NCBI GenBank assembly: GCA_023078555.1
Contig: CM041199.1
Coordinates: 930,001 to 994,000 of the forward strand
DNA: 64,000 nt
From: Ulva prolifera
Lineage: Eukaryota > Chlorophyta > Ulvophyceae > Ulvales > Ulvaceae
Reading direction: 5' to 3'
Both the position numbers and the translations under genes were made by a program. Of this stretch, positions 1 to 11,422 are shown piece after piece (the stretch's first letter is position 1; every line of letters begins with the position of its first letter). A model generated the notes under the pieces. It saw nothing but the letters and a program-made list of their open reading frames with translations. It was not told where the DNA came from and did no database searches.

Positions 1-613
1 CAACGCCTGGAGCGTAAGCCCCGCTTGATGCCATGCGTGTCGACTGAGCGCAGCGCTGACTCACTCCCGCCTGTGCACCGGCTACGAGCGCAGCGCATGC
101 GTGCTTGCCCATAGAACGGCCGCCGCAGCGTGGAGTAGTATCATGCATATGCATGGTAGCAATGCATGCATGATAATACACCGTAGCCACACCTCGGCCG
201 CCGAGAGCGTCCGGCCGGCAGCGCGGGGAGTCAGCTCCGTGACCCCCATCGCGGGCAACTGGTTGCGGCAGGGCACGTGGTGACAGGTACATTCTGCGGT
301 CGCATGGAGGGGCTTCGGCTGCGGCGGCGTCGTGTCGGCGGGCTCGGAGGCCTGGACACCCTCTGACAGCCCCGGCAACGCCCCCCCCCTCGACAAGGTG
401 CAGCCTCCCCTGCCGCGCACGGGTCAGCCCTCCAGAGGGCGGAGCCTGACAATCATGGCAACGCACGCTCTCCACAACTCGTGACTCTGCACCACTGCAC
501 GGGGGGTCGCCCTCACAGCCACCCTCAATGCGCACCCTCCCACGCCACACCGCAGCGGATGCCGGGCATGACAACATGCCCCACGGGACTGCTGGAGGCT
601 TTCTGGGGCGTAC
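1..613. other. No recognised exon; intron or downstream DNA of the CoA kinase gene
   Basis: The kinase exon to the right ends in a donor at 613/612, so this stretch should begin as its intron. I looked on the minus strand for the next conserved block of the family (a hydrophobic stretch ending in an LLFE-like motif) and did not find it in any frame. The open frames here are Arg/Pro/Cys-rich and look like chance GC-rich frames. The rest of the gene probably lies beyond the left edge. Confidence 0.4.
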
Positions 614-1546
614 CTGGTCGAGGAAGCGCTGGCGTGCGGTGGCTACAAGGGGGTGGATGCAGGCCTCGAGCAGTGCCATGTTGCTTTCGTTCTCCGGCCC
701 AACGACGCTCTTCGAGAGGACTGCCCGGTCGACCCCACCTGCACACGCACGCCCACAGTGCACGCTGCACGCTGTGCTGTTCTCTTGCTCAGTGATGATG
801 TTGTGCCGGATAGTCCACTGGCGATGCTTGGGCCGCTGGGGCGGTGGACTGGAATGCTGGACATGGTCACGGTAACCAAATGGATACCCTGCTCATGTGC
901 TTCTGTGTCATATCTTGCGAAAGCTGCGACGATTCGAGGCACATGGCACAGGAACTCAACTTCGTTCTGCGTTGTGATGCATGGCTTGATGGCACGGACG
1001 GTGTGGTTGGGCGGCTGGCGATACTGTGGTTGATGAAGAGTGCATTCCAGTGCGATGCTGTGCGGGCAAGGCGATGCAAGTACCTTCGCTGATTGCATCC
1101 GGAAATAGCTCCTGGATGGCCGGAACAGCTGCTCCCCCTGGCTGGTAAAGCTGGTGCACCGTGGCGTCTGAGTCGAGAACCGGTATTTTCAGGTCCTTGA
1201 ACATGCCTGCTACTGTGGACTTGCCCATCGCAATCGACCCCGTCAGGCCAAGAACGTACGGCTTGCCTTCACAGATCTACATAGGGCACATAACTGGTGT
1301 TACTGAGGGGGCTAGCTTCATCGCTGCGCTGATGTGAGCCTCAGTGCTGTTGTGTTATGTCTTGCAAGGCACTGGTGCAGCATCGCTCGTCCAGCGCACC
1401 TTCGCCTGTGGTATCGCCATGGAGCGGATACGATTGCGGTATTGATCTTCCAGTCGATCCGATGCCATCAGACCGCGACCGTGTGCGAAGTATCGCGCGT
1501 GCCTGAGCACTAGTCGTTGACCATCTGGCGATCGCAAGCGCTGCAT
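614..1546 (-). CDS. Dephospho-CoA kinase, 5' part (three exons, 3' end outside window)
   Basis: This enzyme phosphorylates the 3'-OH of dephospho-CoA with ATP, the last step of CoA synthesis. Exons inferred from phase-matched splice sites are 1400-1546, 1084-1276 and 614-738, with GT-AG introns of 123 and 345 nt. Exon 2 carries the P-loop GSIAMGKST followed by SDATVHQLY, the typical CoaE pattern of a P-loop and a DxD..H motif. Exon 3 reads GVDRAVLSK...LLEACIHPLV, matching the family's conserved LE.I.HPLV block. The first exon gives about 49 residues, Arg-rich with few acids, ahead of the kinase core. It could be an organelle targeting peptide, but this is inference. The M before the basic stretch at 1546 was chosen because the frame stays open and the exon 1 donor joins exon 2 in phase 0. 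The SDATVH wording recalls alphaproteobacterial CoaE. The remaining 100 or so residues should lie left of the window. Confidence 0.85.
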
Positions 1547-2183
1547 AGGTGACACCGAGATCAGCCAAGCTAGAGTCCGAGTGAAAGCGATCTAGTGGTT
1601 CCTTCACTCGTGATGCGCGTGGCAGTTGCAGCCTGCATGCTTGGCAGCAGTTCTGCAGCGCTGTAGATCTCAGCGCCTGTGTCAGTGTACAGCAGAGATC
1701 ATGCCGTGGCGATGTGTCACGTTGGCTGTAGCATGTATGCCAGACGATACCTGACAGCGAAAGCGTGCGTGTCGAAGCCGTGATCACATAGTGCATGCCC
1801 CTTGTTGCTTGTTAAACGCTGTGCTCCGCTGTGGGCTTGGTGCAAGTGGCTTTGGCGTCTGCAGCGCTACCATTCGCCGTGTTGCCATCAGGTCATCAAG
1901 ATGAGACTCTTCTCACTTGCGCTGAATCAATGTTTGAGGCGATCGTTATCGCTTGTTCGTACCTCTGTAAACGGGATGTCCGCGCGTTTTCGTCATGGCA
2001 GTGTTCAAGCTTCCGATTCAATTATTGCCAATTCGATGCTTCTGAGCATGCACCGCCGTACAGTTTCGCTGTCATCCAAAAGCAATAAATGCAGAACTGG
2101 CCTAGTGCGCATAACAGTATCCTTGTGAACACTAAGAGGCACGCACTTGAGCTGGTGCTGCTGTCCTGCACGTTACACGGGGG
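1547..2183. other. Intergenic spacer between divergent genes
   Basis: About 640 bases lie between the start of the minus-strand CoA kinase and the first plus-strand exon of the next gene, so promoters for both should be here. I see no clear TATA box. A plus-strand frame at 1831-2088 is open but resembles no family I know. Confidence 0.4.
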
Positions 2184-5100
2184 ATGGAGCAGTGCCCGGA
2201 ACGTTCACTCCGCCACCTAGGAATCTTTCGACAGCATGTAGAAAATGATGTGCCACAAGAAGCGGCATCTCGTCGGCGTGCGTGGGATAACGGCCGCTCT
2301 GGCCAGATGGTCGCGGTCTCCTTTGAGACTCTGCGCGCTCCCAACGGCACGCTCCGCAGATCAAGTGGACGTGAAACATCTTGGAGCCAGCGAAAGGTTC
2401 GTCAGGCTGTCTTTGCTTTCCGATCCAGCGGCAGTCCAGAGCACAAGGCGCTGCGCCTGGGTGGGCCTGTGCTGCACTATCCAGTCCGCAAGGCCGTGAA
2501 TGCCGCTGAACACGATGAAGACGACGACTACGACGATGACGATGATGACGATGACGAGGTCGTCACATTCCTCCAGTGGCAGATGCCGGGCACGCCTCTC
2601 CAAGCCGAGCCGGTGTCAGACGAGGACGAGCAACACCAGTTCGACACCATTACCGCCGGGAACGTGCCAGCGCTGTTCCTGGGCAAGGCTTACACCAACG
2701 CCGCGGTCAATATCATCGGAATGCACAAGATGCAGAAGCTCCTCGAGGACATGTACTACCACCTCGTCGCTCCGAGGCCAGACCAGGAAGCCATCAACAC
2801 CATCGGCCTGCTGCTACGTGCGCCCCACACCTGCCCCATCCTGCATCAGCACAGCCACACCTTTCCCCTCCATCTCCATGCTCTGATAGCACGTGACTAT
2901 GCCTCCATGAGCCACTCCACCGCCCTCTGTCACGTCAAGCAACCCGCAGTCGCCGGCAGCCTGTCACCACCACAGAGATGTGGCCGCGGTCAGTGCCAAC
3001 CGATTAGCACAAGCCTCCAGTACGAAACTATGCATCACACACCATCCTGCGGATGCTCCTGCACATTCTAGCTGTAGATGGACGCAATCCCCTGCACCGG
3101 CAGGCCTGCTCTGGCTGCACGGCGGTCGCCGCTTGACCACGGTCGCCGGTGCAAAAACACAACCAAGAACATGCAGGTCTCTGCTGGATGCCGAGCCCCC
3201 ACCGCTCCCACAGCCCCACCGCCCTCTACGCCGACACCTCCACGGCGGTGCTGGACCGCGGCCTCGACCTCGACACCGACGAGATTGCGCTCAAGTCCAT
3301 CGCCAACACGCATGCCACCGCGGACGCCACCCCAGACGCACCCGCAGCCACCCCCGCCACTGACCCCGACGCAGACCCGCCGCTCGTGCCCGACCCGGTG
3401 ACCCCCCCGCGACTAACCCCCCTCCGACCCCCCCTCCCACCGGAGGGCATGCAGACACTCCTCTCCTCTTGCTCTCGGATCTCCGGGATTCTTCTTGGGT
3501 TGTCATCTGCCGTGCGCGACGCGGCTCCAGCACCGGAGGAGCGGGCCGAGGGCGCGGGCGCCGACAGCGGCGGCCGCTCGGCGCCGCCTGCGGCACACAG
3601 TGCCGGAGAGACGCCCCCTGCAGCCACACACGCGGGGGCGCATGGCGAGCCGGAGTCCTCCAGAGCAGGCGTGTGTGCGGCGGGGACGGCAGACTGCGCG
3701 CATGCACCCCAGCCTGCCGGCGACCCCAGCGTGCGCAGCACGCCCAGCACGCGCAGGCGCGGTGCCGCGCCGCGTCGTGCGGAGGCGGTGGTAGCGGATG
3801 GCACGGGAGCGGAGCAGGATCCCAGCGCAGCAGGCACAGCGCGCACAGCGCAGGGGCAGGCGGGGCCGGATGAGGCGCGGGCGGCCACGCGCCTGCCGCC
3901 GCTGTCGGCCGGCGGGGTGCCGGCGCAGGCATCGGAGGCCGCCGAGGCGCTGAGTCAGCACGTGCGCGCGACGGCTGCGCGCATGTCGGACGCGCTGGAG
4001 CAGATGGCCCGGCTGCTGGCGCCGACGGCGGTCCCGCTTGGGCTGGCTGTGCTCTGTGCGCAGTGCGCACCACCCCTGTCCCGGAAGATTTTTACTTTTC
4101 AGTTGTGCTTCATGAATTCTGAACACGCCCCATAGTGCATGAATCATAATCTTCACATGCATAGATACCGTGATCATGTTCATGATTCGACGCGACGATG
4201 ACTTAGCCATGTGCCTGTTTCCGCTGCAAGTGCTGTGATGCAAGTCGGCACTGGCAGCGTTGCGTGGCGGGGGAGCATTTTGAGTTACGGAGGCCGGGGG
4301 CGGGGGGGTTGGGGGGGGGGGGGGGGGGGGGGGATTGGAGGCCATGTGTTCTCTTCAGTGTGCCCTACATAGCCCAGTCCGCCGCCGCTGCGCAGGGTTC
4401 TGCCACGGAACATTCAGTTCCGGCCGTCGCCGGCGGATGAGATCGCACTGAAGCACTTTGCCGACACCCCGGCCGGGGAGGCCTTCCGGCGGCAGTTCGA
4501 CGACCACATCGCGGCCCCTGCCACGGCCCCCGCCTCGGTCGCAGTGCCTGGCGCCGCCGCAGCCCCAGTGGCCCCTCCAGAGGAGCCGTCGCAGAGCGGG
4601 GACGGCCCGAAGGCGGCGTTCCGGCCGCTGAAGTGGCTACGGGGGTGCACCGACGGCGGCAGCGACGCGGCGGCGAAGCCGGCGGAGCTGGAGGACGTGC
4701 AGTGGCCCGGAAAGGGGGCTGCCGCTGTGTACGAGCTGCCGGTGTTCTTCGTGCCAGGCGTGAGCCTCTCCCTGCCGCTACAGGTGCGCTGCTCGCAGTG
4801 CCCGGTGGCGATTCAGGCTGCCTTATGCTGACCCGCCCACGATGTGTGTTAGCATGCTACCGATGACATGGTTTTGCCTGTGATCATGCCCCAGGGGCAG
4901 GGCGCAGCGCAGTGTGTGGAGTAGATGCTTGTGCCAGCAAGCCCACCCTGCGCTCCAGACACTTCGGGCCAAAAAAGGCTGCGACTTGCATAATACCATC
5001 TCATGTGAATTAGCATGGGGAGTCTGACTGGGGGGGGCACAGCTGTCAAACGGCAACGCCAGTGTCCTGAGCTCCACGGCAACAGTAATCTCGTGTAAAA

Positions 5101-5807
5101 CAACAATGATCAATGGAAGTTAGAGGTTACACCAACGTAGCTGTGGGCTGCAGGGCCACGCGGTGCAGTTCTGGCCGATGTTCCTCAGCCGAATGCACCT
5201 CATCACGTGGGTCAACGAGACCCACCAGGCGCTCGCGGCCGTGTGGCTCGCGCGCCGCCGGGCCCGCCGCGACCGCGCCGCCTCCGCCGCCAAGGCCCGA
5301 ATCGCACGCTTCTTCGCGTGGTGCCGCACCTCCTCCCGCGGTGGCGGCGGCGGCAGCCGCCGCGGCGCCGCCGGTGCCGGCACCGCGCCCGACTCCGATG
5401 CGATCGACGGCGGCATGGACGAGGACGCGGGCGACGGCGGCGACGAGCCGGCAGAGGTGCAGGAGCTTATGGAGGAGCTTGCGGCCGGGTCCGGCCTACC
5501 CGCGCCGCCCGGTAGCGACTCCCTCGTTATCTCGATCAGCCCGTCAGGGTTCGGGAAGAGCGTGGAGTATGTGGCGCTGGGGGCTGCGGCGCTGGCGTGC
5601 GGGGCGGCGGAGGGGGTCGCCGCGGCGGTCGACTCGGCCGCGCTCGCCGCGCCAGGCGTGAAGCGCATGCTCGGCCTGTGCCCGGAGTTTGAGGTGCAGG
5701 CGGCGCGGCTGGGGGAGGTTGCGGCGGCGGGGCGCGCATGGAATGCGGTGGCCGCGCCGCATGTTGAGGAGGCGATGTGGGCACGGCGGGCCGCGCTCGA
5801 GCGGGAG
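2184..5807 (+). CDS. Multi-exon gene of unknown function with acidic run (gene A)
   Basis: Exons are inferred from long open frames joined by phase-matched sites: about 2184-2817 (donor GT at 2818), 3177 to about 4070, about 4418-4783 (donor GTGCGC) and 5154-5807 (CAG acceptor, GTGCGC donor). Exon 1 holds a GAT/GAC run at 2514-2558 giving mostly Asp, then QWQMPGTPLQAEP and KMQKLLEDMYYHL. The second exon is Ala/Pro-rich and probably disordered. The motif DEIALK followed by IANT or FADT occurs in the second and third exons, so a short module may be repeated. The third exon ends YELPVFFVPGVSLSLPLQ and joins in phase 0 to GHAVQFWPMFLSRMHLITWV, a hydrophobic region followed by an Arg-rich helix. 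No family was recognised. The first ATG at 2184 and the border near 4070-4418 are uncertain. The gene may continue into the exons at 11.4-14.0 kb. Confidence 0.55.
4311..4333. repeat. G23 homopolymer
   Basis: Twenty-three consecutive G, preceded by shorter G runs, in the presumed intron between the second and third exons of gene A. One of eight runs of 16 or more G or C in the window. Confidence 0.95.
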
Positions 5808-6647
5808 GTGCGCTGCTGCTGCTGCTGCTGCCTCAGGCGCCCCTGCGAGGCTCCGAATCTCTCTGCCGGGGACTGCTGTGTGAGATCTGCTTTGTGGGGC
5901 TCCCGCTTTCTGGGGCTTCCGACTGGTGTCGAGTTGTCTCTTCAGTCCAGGTGTCCACACGCTCCTGAGCGTTTGGCATCGCTCCGGCCTCGACTGCAAA
6001 GCACAACAGCTCGCGTGCACCCACATGCCCCCGAAGGCATAGGCCATGTCGATCCAGACGTACTTCACTTTTCTTTACAGGCCGCCGTAGTTTCACCCCT
6101 GTGCACGTTTGCATCCTGCGCACCTCTGGAACCGCGCGTGTTCGAAATGCCCATGCCGGGCGGTGAATCGGCCGTCGTGGCGCTCCGCTGCATACCCGCT
6201 GCGCTGCGCTGCGCTGCGCTCTGCTGTGCGGATGTATGTGCCTCGTGTGAATGAGTCCCCCTGCCCCTGGACTATTCGCCCGCCACGCCGACCCGGCACG
6301 TCCGAAGCACCCTGATGTGGCTGTGTAGCCGCCTGTGAGGCCCTGGACGGGCGACCTGCAGTGGCATGTAGTTACAATGGACAGAGGCTGGGCATGCTAC
6401 CGGAGCTCGGAACCCATTCCCAGACCTATATACTCGTTCATGGCACTAGGCCGGGCACGAGCTCGCACAACAGCCCTACCGGCACCAGTGGTATGCATGT
6501 GCACACTTATTTATACATAGGTCCACCGGGGCATTGGCAACTGCGATTTTCTGATACCTGGAGTGGTATGCTGTCCAGGGAAGGGGCCCTCTAGTTGCAA
6601 CTACCTACGTGCCCATGCATGCATGCCGAGCAAACGCTCATGCGTGA

Positions 6648-6825
6648 AGTAAAGTAGATTCAGAATCACTGAGCCATATTCTCTTGGGACATTGGCAGCT
6701 CCAGGTAAACGGGACCACATATACCGAAGGGGTAAACCACCTGGAAACCCCCCCTCCAGACGACCGTACGCAACTCACGGGGCCTCCTCCTGTGCTCAGC
6801 GAGGTGGTCACGCACGGCCGTTCTG
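6648..6825 (-). repeat. Dispersed repeat family R1, copy 1
   Basis: The core is ACTGAGCCATATTCTCTTGG, then GGGACATTGGCAGCTCC and a tail GGGGTAAACCACCTGG...CAACTCACGGGGCCTCCTCC. The same order of blocks recurs at 47.87-48.04 kb and, shorter or more diverged, at 35.5 kb. The core alone recurs at 9.28, 32.3, 34.7 and 38.7 kb. Ends and class are not defined. No coding frame is shared between copies. Confidence 0.6.
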
Positions 6826-7354
6826 ATTGCCCGCGTGTGCCACCACAAATGTGCCGAGCCACTGTCCTCCTGCTCACTCCGCGGAGCGTGGTGGTGGTCA
6901 TGGTGATCATTCGACAACCTGCAACCTGCACGTGTCACCGCCCGGCCATGTGTGTTTCAGCACGATTACAATCACGGCTATGTAATCATGCATGCATACA
7001 TCTAATTGCCCGGCCTCTCTCCGTTGTAACTACATCTAATTGTGAAGACGCTTTTCGCCGTAGTGGGCATGAACTGGTGAATGAGTCGATTTGCGAGTGA
7101 ATTCCTAGGCTCGATGCCCGGCCTCTGTCCTTCATAACTACATGCAGTGCACTTGCCCAGCCATGTGTGTTTCAGCACGATTACAAGGAACAAGCCAGAG
7201 ATGCAGAGCACTGAAGAGGACTAGGGCGCTCGCCATCGCAGTCCACCGCAGCCCACAAGCCATCGCAACCACGGGCAGTGATGTGGGGACCTACACAATC
7301 TCCCTCCGCACACCCCTAGGCAGAGGCGCAGGTTGCACCACCAGGCCACACATC

Positions 7355-7672
7355 TGCCCCCCACAGTCCTACACGGACACAGCCAGAGAGGCAGGTAGCA
7401 CCGCAGGCCACACACACCCCCACGCAGGCACCCGCACGCAACACAACCAACACAGCCACCCGTGCCTGCACGCAACACAGACACACAGACCAGCACACCC
7501 CCGCACAGCCAAGCCCCCCCCCCCCCCCCACAGTGTGATGCGCAGGACACCTCCCATTCCCCCACAGTGTGGCCTGTGGGTCATGTGTAATTTCTGCATC
7601 ATGGCATGTCATTTCTTCTGTGCTACCACATGCCTCCTCCTCTGTTCCTCTTCGTTTGTGACGCATGGTGCA
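7355..7672. repeat. Dispersed repeat family R2, inverted pair
   Basis: The left arm at 7355-7405 contains GACACAGCCAGAGAGGCAGG then TAGCACCGC. The right arm near 7612-7672 is a diverged reverse complement (GTGCTACCACATGCCTCCTCC, followed by a TTTGTGACGCATGG-like end). The two inverted arms suggest a non-autonomous DNA element. The interior is C/A-rich and includes a run of 16 C at 7514-7529. Confidence 0.4.
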
Positions 7673-8796
7673 ATCATACCTTTCTTTACACATGTGACCT
7701 GTCACTTTCAGTGCAGTGGGGCCATGGCCATGCACGGACTGCAACACATATCACATGATCTATGGTATGAAAATTTGATCAGCCATCACTGCCAGACATG
7801 GCCGTGCAATGTCACACATATTTGGGTAACACCCATGCTCATTAGGCCGGTAGTTTGATTCCTCCCAGGCACTGGTGTCTCCCAAGAGATCTCACATGTC
7901 TGTGTTGAGTCATGAAATCTTAGGACATGTCTTTGTGTTGAGTCATGAAATCTTAGGACACGTGCAGCATCAGGGACCAGTGAGGTTACGAGGCAGTGGG
8001 GACATCCAGGTGCCATCTAGCCTGAGTCTTGGGGAGCTGAGCTCAGCTGAAGGCATCCACTGCCCCGGACCTCAGAGTGTCCACCTGTTCGATATTCGCA
8101 TGGTGTGTCCTGCTGCGTCTCTGTTTCTCTGTGCCTGCAGCTGCGTAATGCACAAGGCATGCTGGTCAGATGTTGGCTGCATTGTTGGTTTTGGCTGCAG
8201 TTCGACTGCGAGTATGGCCACACCCACCCGCAACAGTGTGAATCATATGCACCATTGAACCATCGCGTGCGTTTTCAGGCCTGTGCACAGCTGTTTCCTG
8301 CAAGTCTCTATCTGTGCTGCCCTGCCCACGTGTGCACAGCCGCCTCCACTTTTGTACCATCTGAGGTAGAACGTGCACCCGTTGTTGCTGGCTATATGAC
8401 CAATGTAATAGTTCCGATAGGGAAGTTGTCACATGACAATCACACATGTTAGCCTTGCCAAAGGGCCTCGTCAGACTGTGTAGGTGAGTCAAGCAAACAA
8501 CATCGAACCCAGAAAGCATGTTCCCTGATATTCAGGGAGCCACACGCGCACAGCCGCCTGTCCGTTGCTCTGCAGGCATATCTCGAGGGTGGGGGGCCGC
8601 TGCAAACATGTGCCCGAGATGCAGGAACACACATGAAGCCAGACCTTTCGTGTGGAACGCCGCAGAGAAATGAGCTAGTGTCACAGTTTAGTGGCGGTGG
8701 TTTCGGTGGTGGTGGTTTTGGTGGTTTTGGTGGACGGCGATGCACCGCGTCGTGTTCTGTGTTACGAGGAAGGGTGTGTGTGGTGATCTGTATGTT

Positions 8797-9062
8797 ACAA
8801 GGACAAAGGCAGCAAGGCAGGTAGCACCGCGAGCAACAACCAGGGGAATTGCACACCACGCAACCAGCCAGGTCAACCAGCCAGGTGATCGGCGTGAGGC
8901 ATTGGCAGTGGCAGTTGCTTGCGAGCGTAGCTACAACAACACCAACGACAACGGCAGAGTAGCTGGTGTGCCTGCCCAGGAACATGTCTGGATCCTGTGG
9001 TGTCTGGATGTCTTGTCTGGATCCTGTGGTGCTACCTGCCTCCCGGACTTTGCCATTTTCAC
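8797..9062. repeat. Dispersed repeat family R2, clearest inverted pair
   Basis: The left arm GTTACAAGGACAAAGGCAGC continues to GGCAGGTAGCACCGCG (8797-8836). The right arm at about 9012-9062 reads TGGTGCTACCTGCCTCCCGG then ACTTTGCCATTTTCAC, which is roughly its reverse complement. The arms of about 38 bases enclose 180 bases without coding signal, which fits a MITE of about 265 bp. A target duplication could not be fixed. Confidence 0.45.
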
Positions 9063-9703
9063 TCATAAACCGCCGTCACTCCTCCAGCACACTCCACAAG
9101 GGGCATGTGGTTCCTGGCCTTGCAGAGGTACTGGCCTCTGTTGTATGTATGTATCTTACAAGGAGCCCCCTCAGGACACAGCCCACCTGCACATGCACTG
9201 TCAACGCCACAATTGGTATCGTTATACGTGTGACGATAGTCTTTCTGGTGTAACAGCGATGGTACAATTACAGTAAACCTGGGCCTACTGAGCTGAGCCG
9301 TATCCTTGTGGGGTCATTTGCCACTCCGGATGACCTGGAACCACATGCATGTGGCACCTGCTGGGCTGTGCACATCTGTGACACGCAGTTCTTGTGAATG
9401 TCGACCTGTTGCGGCAACAGTGTTGACACTGAGCCAGTTGTGCCAGTCGACCGGCTCACAGCAACAGCAACACAACACGGCTTGTCCAACATGCACACAC
9501 TGCGCACCTTTGTCCTTGTAGCAAAGACTGCAGCTGCCCTGGCGGTGCTATTGGCCTCTCCTACTTTGCCCTTGCATCAAAGACAGCAGCTGGGTTGGGC
9601 ACAGCCATTGGCATGCTTGGCAAGGCAGAGTCACAGGCGCAGGTAGCAAAGCAGGAATGGCACAGCCAAACCAGATATGCATGACAGCCATTTGCCAGTG
9701 GTC

Positions 9704-9751
9704 TGTCAGTCTGTCAGTCTGTCTGTCTGTCTGTCTGTCAGTCTGTCTATC
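9704..9751. repeat. (TCTG)n microsatellite
   Basis: Imperfect TCTG/TCAG repeats. They create a Ser-Val-Cys-Leu open frame on the plus strand that should not be taken as a gene. Confidence 0.9.
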
Positions 9752-10084
9752 AGCTGTACCTCTGCCAGTGTCAGTTGTGACATCACAGCTGACAGACTAC
9801 ACAGACACAACTGAAAGCCTACTACAGCAACGCCACAGCACCACCACCGTGGCATGATCACATGTGCAAAAGGTTGACAAGTGACACACATGATCCCACA
9901 CATGATGCACCTGTGTCTGGGACGAACCCACTGCCCACTGCGCAGACAAGCTGTGTGCCGCCCTCTCACCCATGCAGGTGCTAGGGAGGTCTCCACCCAG
10001 GCCTGCCTCCAATCTTCAGTGCCATCATCCCATCACAGCCCGTTACCAGCTGCCACACCCTCCCACCTTCGATGGCCCTCACAG

Positions 10085-10107
10085 CCCCCCCCCCCCCCCC
10101 CCCCCCC
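10085..10107. repeat. C23 homopolymer
   Basis: Twenty-three consecutive C in non-coding DNA between the two exon clusters. Confidence 0.95.
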
Positions 10108-11422
10108 ACTGGCCCTGGTGTCGTTTTACCTGCCAGGGTGCTACAGTGTGGTGGGAGGTCAGCCTGACAACATACCTCTGCCACTCCACACAGCCGCTGC
10201 GCCGCATGTTTGTTTGCGCCGCATGGTGGCCCGTATGTAAACAAGTAGCAGCTCAAGTCCCTGTATGGCCGTATGTATGGCTGTAGCAACTGCGGCCATC
10301 CATGTGCGGCAGCGAGGACAGGCAATTCAGCCCGTCCACAGTGCCGGATCCAGGCATTCACACTTGGCCGGTAATTATGGAAATTAAGAGTTTTGGGGGT
10401 AACTCCCAGTGGCCGGCATGGTGATTAATTAGCCGGCGAGTTTGATCAGCCGACAGAGTTTGACAGAGTTAGCAATTGCAAGCAGGCATATGCAGCCTGG
10501 CCAGCCTCCCAGGGGGCCATGCAGATTGTTGCCGAATGCCCGTGAGACATCTAAATTTAGATGCATTTAAATGCAACCGGGGTTCCCCTTGGCATCACGG
10601 AGGGACGCACAACCCTGCCCATAACCTCCGATTAGCGATATCGTACGGTGCAGCATCGCGGAGATGTACACCGGCGAATGCGATCATGTCTTGCATGGAA
10701 CTGCAATAAAACCAAAAACAGCTACGCCGGGATGTTTCAGTCTTCTGTAGCTTGTGCTGCGCTCCCGGTGCGTCCGGCGCAAAGCCGTGCATGGGCGCCG
10801 GGCCTCCCGGAGGGCCTCCCGGAGAGCCTGTCGCTGTTGCTCTGAGTGGCATCAGAGCAGGGGGCTTCGCTTTGAGGAGATCACGGGCCCCGGGCGATTG
10901 CTCGAGCGAACTGAGGCCTGGGCACTCGATCAGATATCGTAGGTGGGTGTGACGTGGCGCCCCCAAAACGAAGTAGAAGGTTTGAGGCGGACTTGCACAC
11001 TTGCATGGACTCAGTGCACCCCTGCGTCGGCACGTGCGGCGGTCTTAGCGCTCGCCGAGCCATCTCAAGTGCACTGCATGCCAGGCCTCGCGTTGTTGGC
11101 GTGTGCACAGCGGAGCTCGTACGGTGGCGGCGGCGCGTCACAGCCTACAGGTATTGTGAGCTGTGCCTGAGTCAGCGTGACCCTCGAGCTCTCGACCGTC
11201 GCATGCCAGCTGCTGCGCGCAGCTGCGTCGCGCCACCGTCGTGCGACTCCCGGACGGCATGCCGCGGCACGACGCCCCGTGTGCGATCGTACGAGGCCCG
11301 ACGGACTTCGACGTAAATATATCACGAACACCGCCGCTGCCGCGTTGCCGGGGTCCCAGTGGTCCCATCGTACCCCTACCCCGCTCATGACTAGCTTGTG
11401 CACAGCCGTCGCCCATGTGCAG

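Larger units (their letters stand above)
5808..10950. other. Repeat-rich stretch without a recognised gene
   Basis: This is either a very long intron of gene A or intergenic DNA. It holds copies of two dispersed repeat families, a 38-base sequence repeated three times at 6.36, 7.01 and 7.11 kb, a tandem doublet of about 32 bases near 7886-7960, a GGTGGT-rich stretch at 8688-8735, a TCTG microsatellite and two C runs. Open frames are Cys/His/Thr-rich and follow the repeats. Nothing convincing was found on either strand. Confidence 0.5.

Noticed and set aside
3226-4345. Long minus-strand frames opposite gene A
   Set aside because: Shadows of the GC-rich plus-strand exon; composition of Arg, Pro and Cys only.
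9657-9857. Ser-Val-Cys-Leu repeat protein
   Set aside because: Translation of the TCTG microsatellite.
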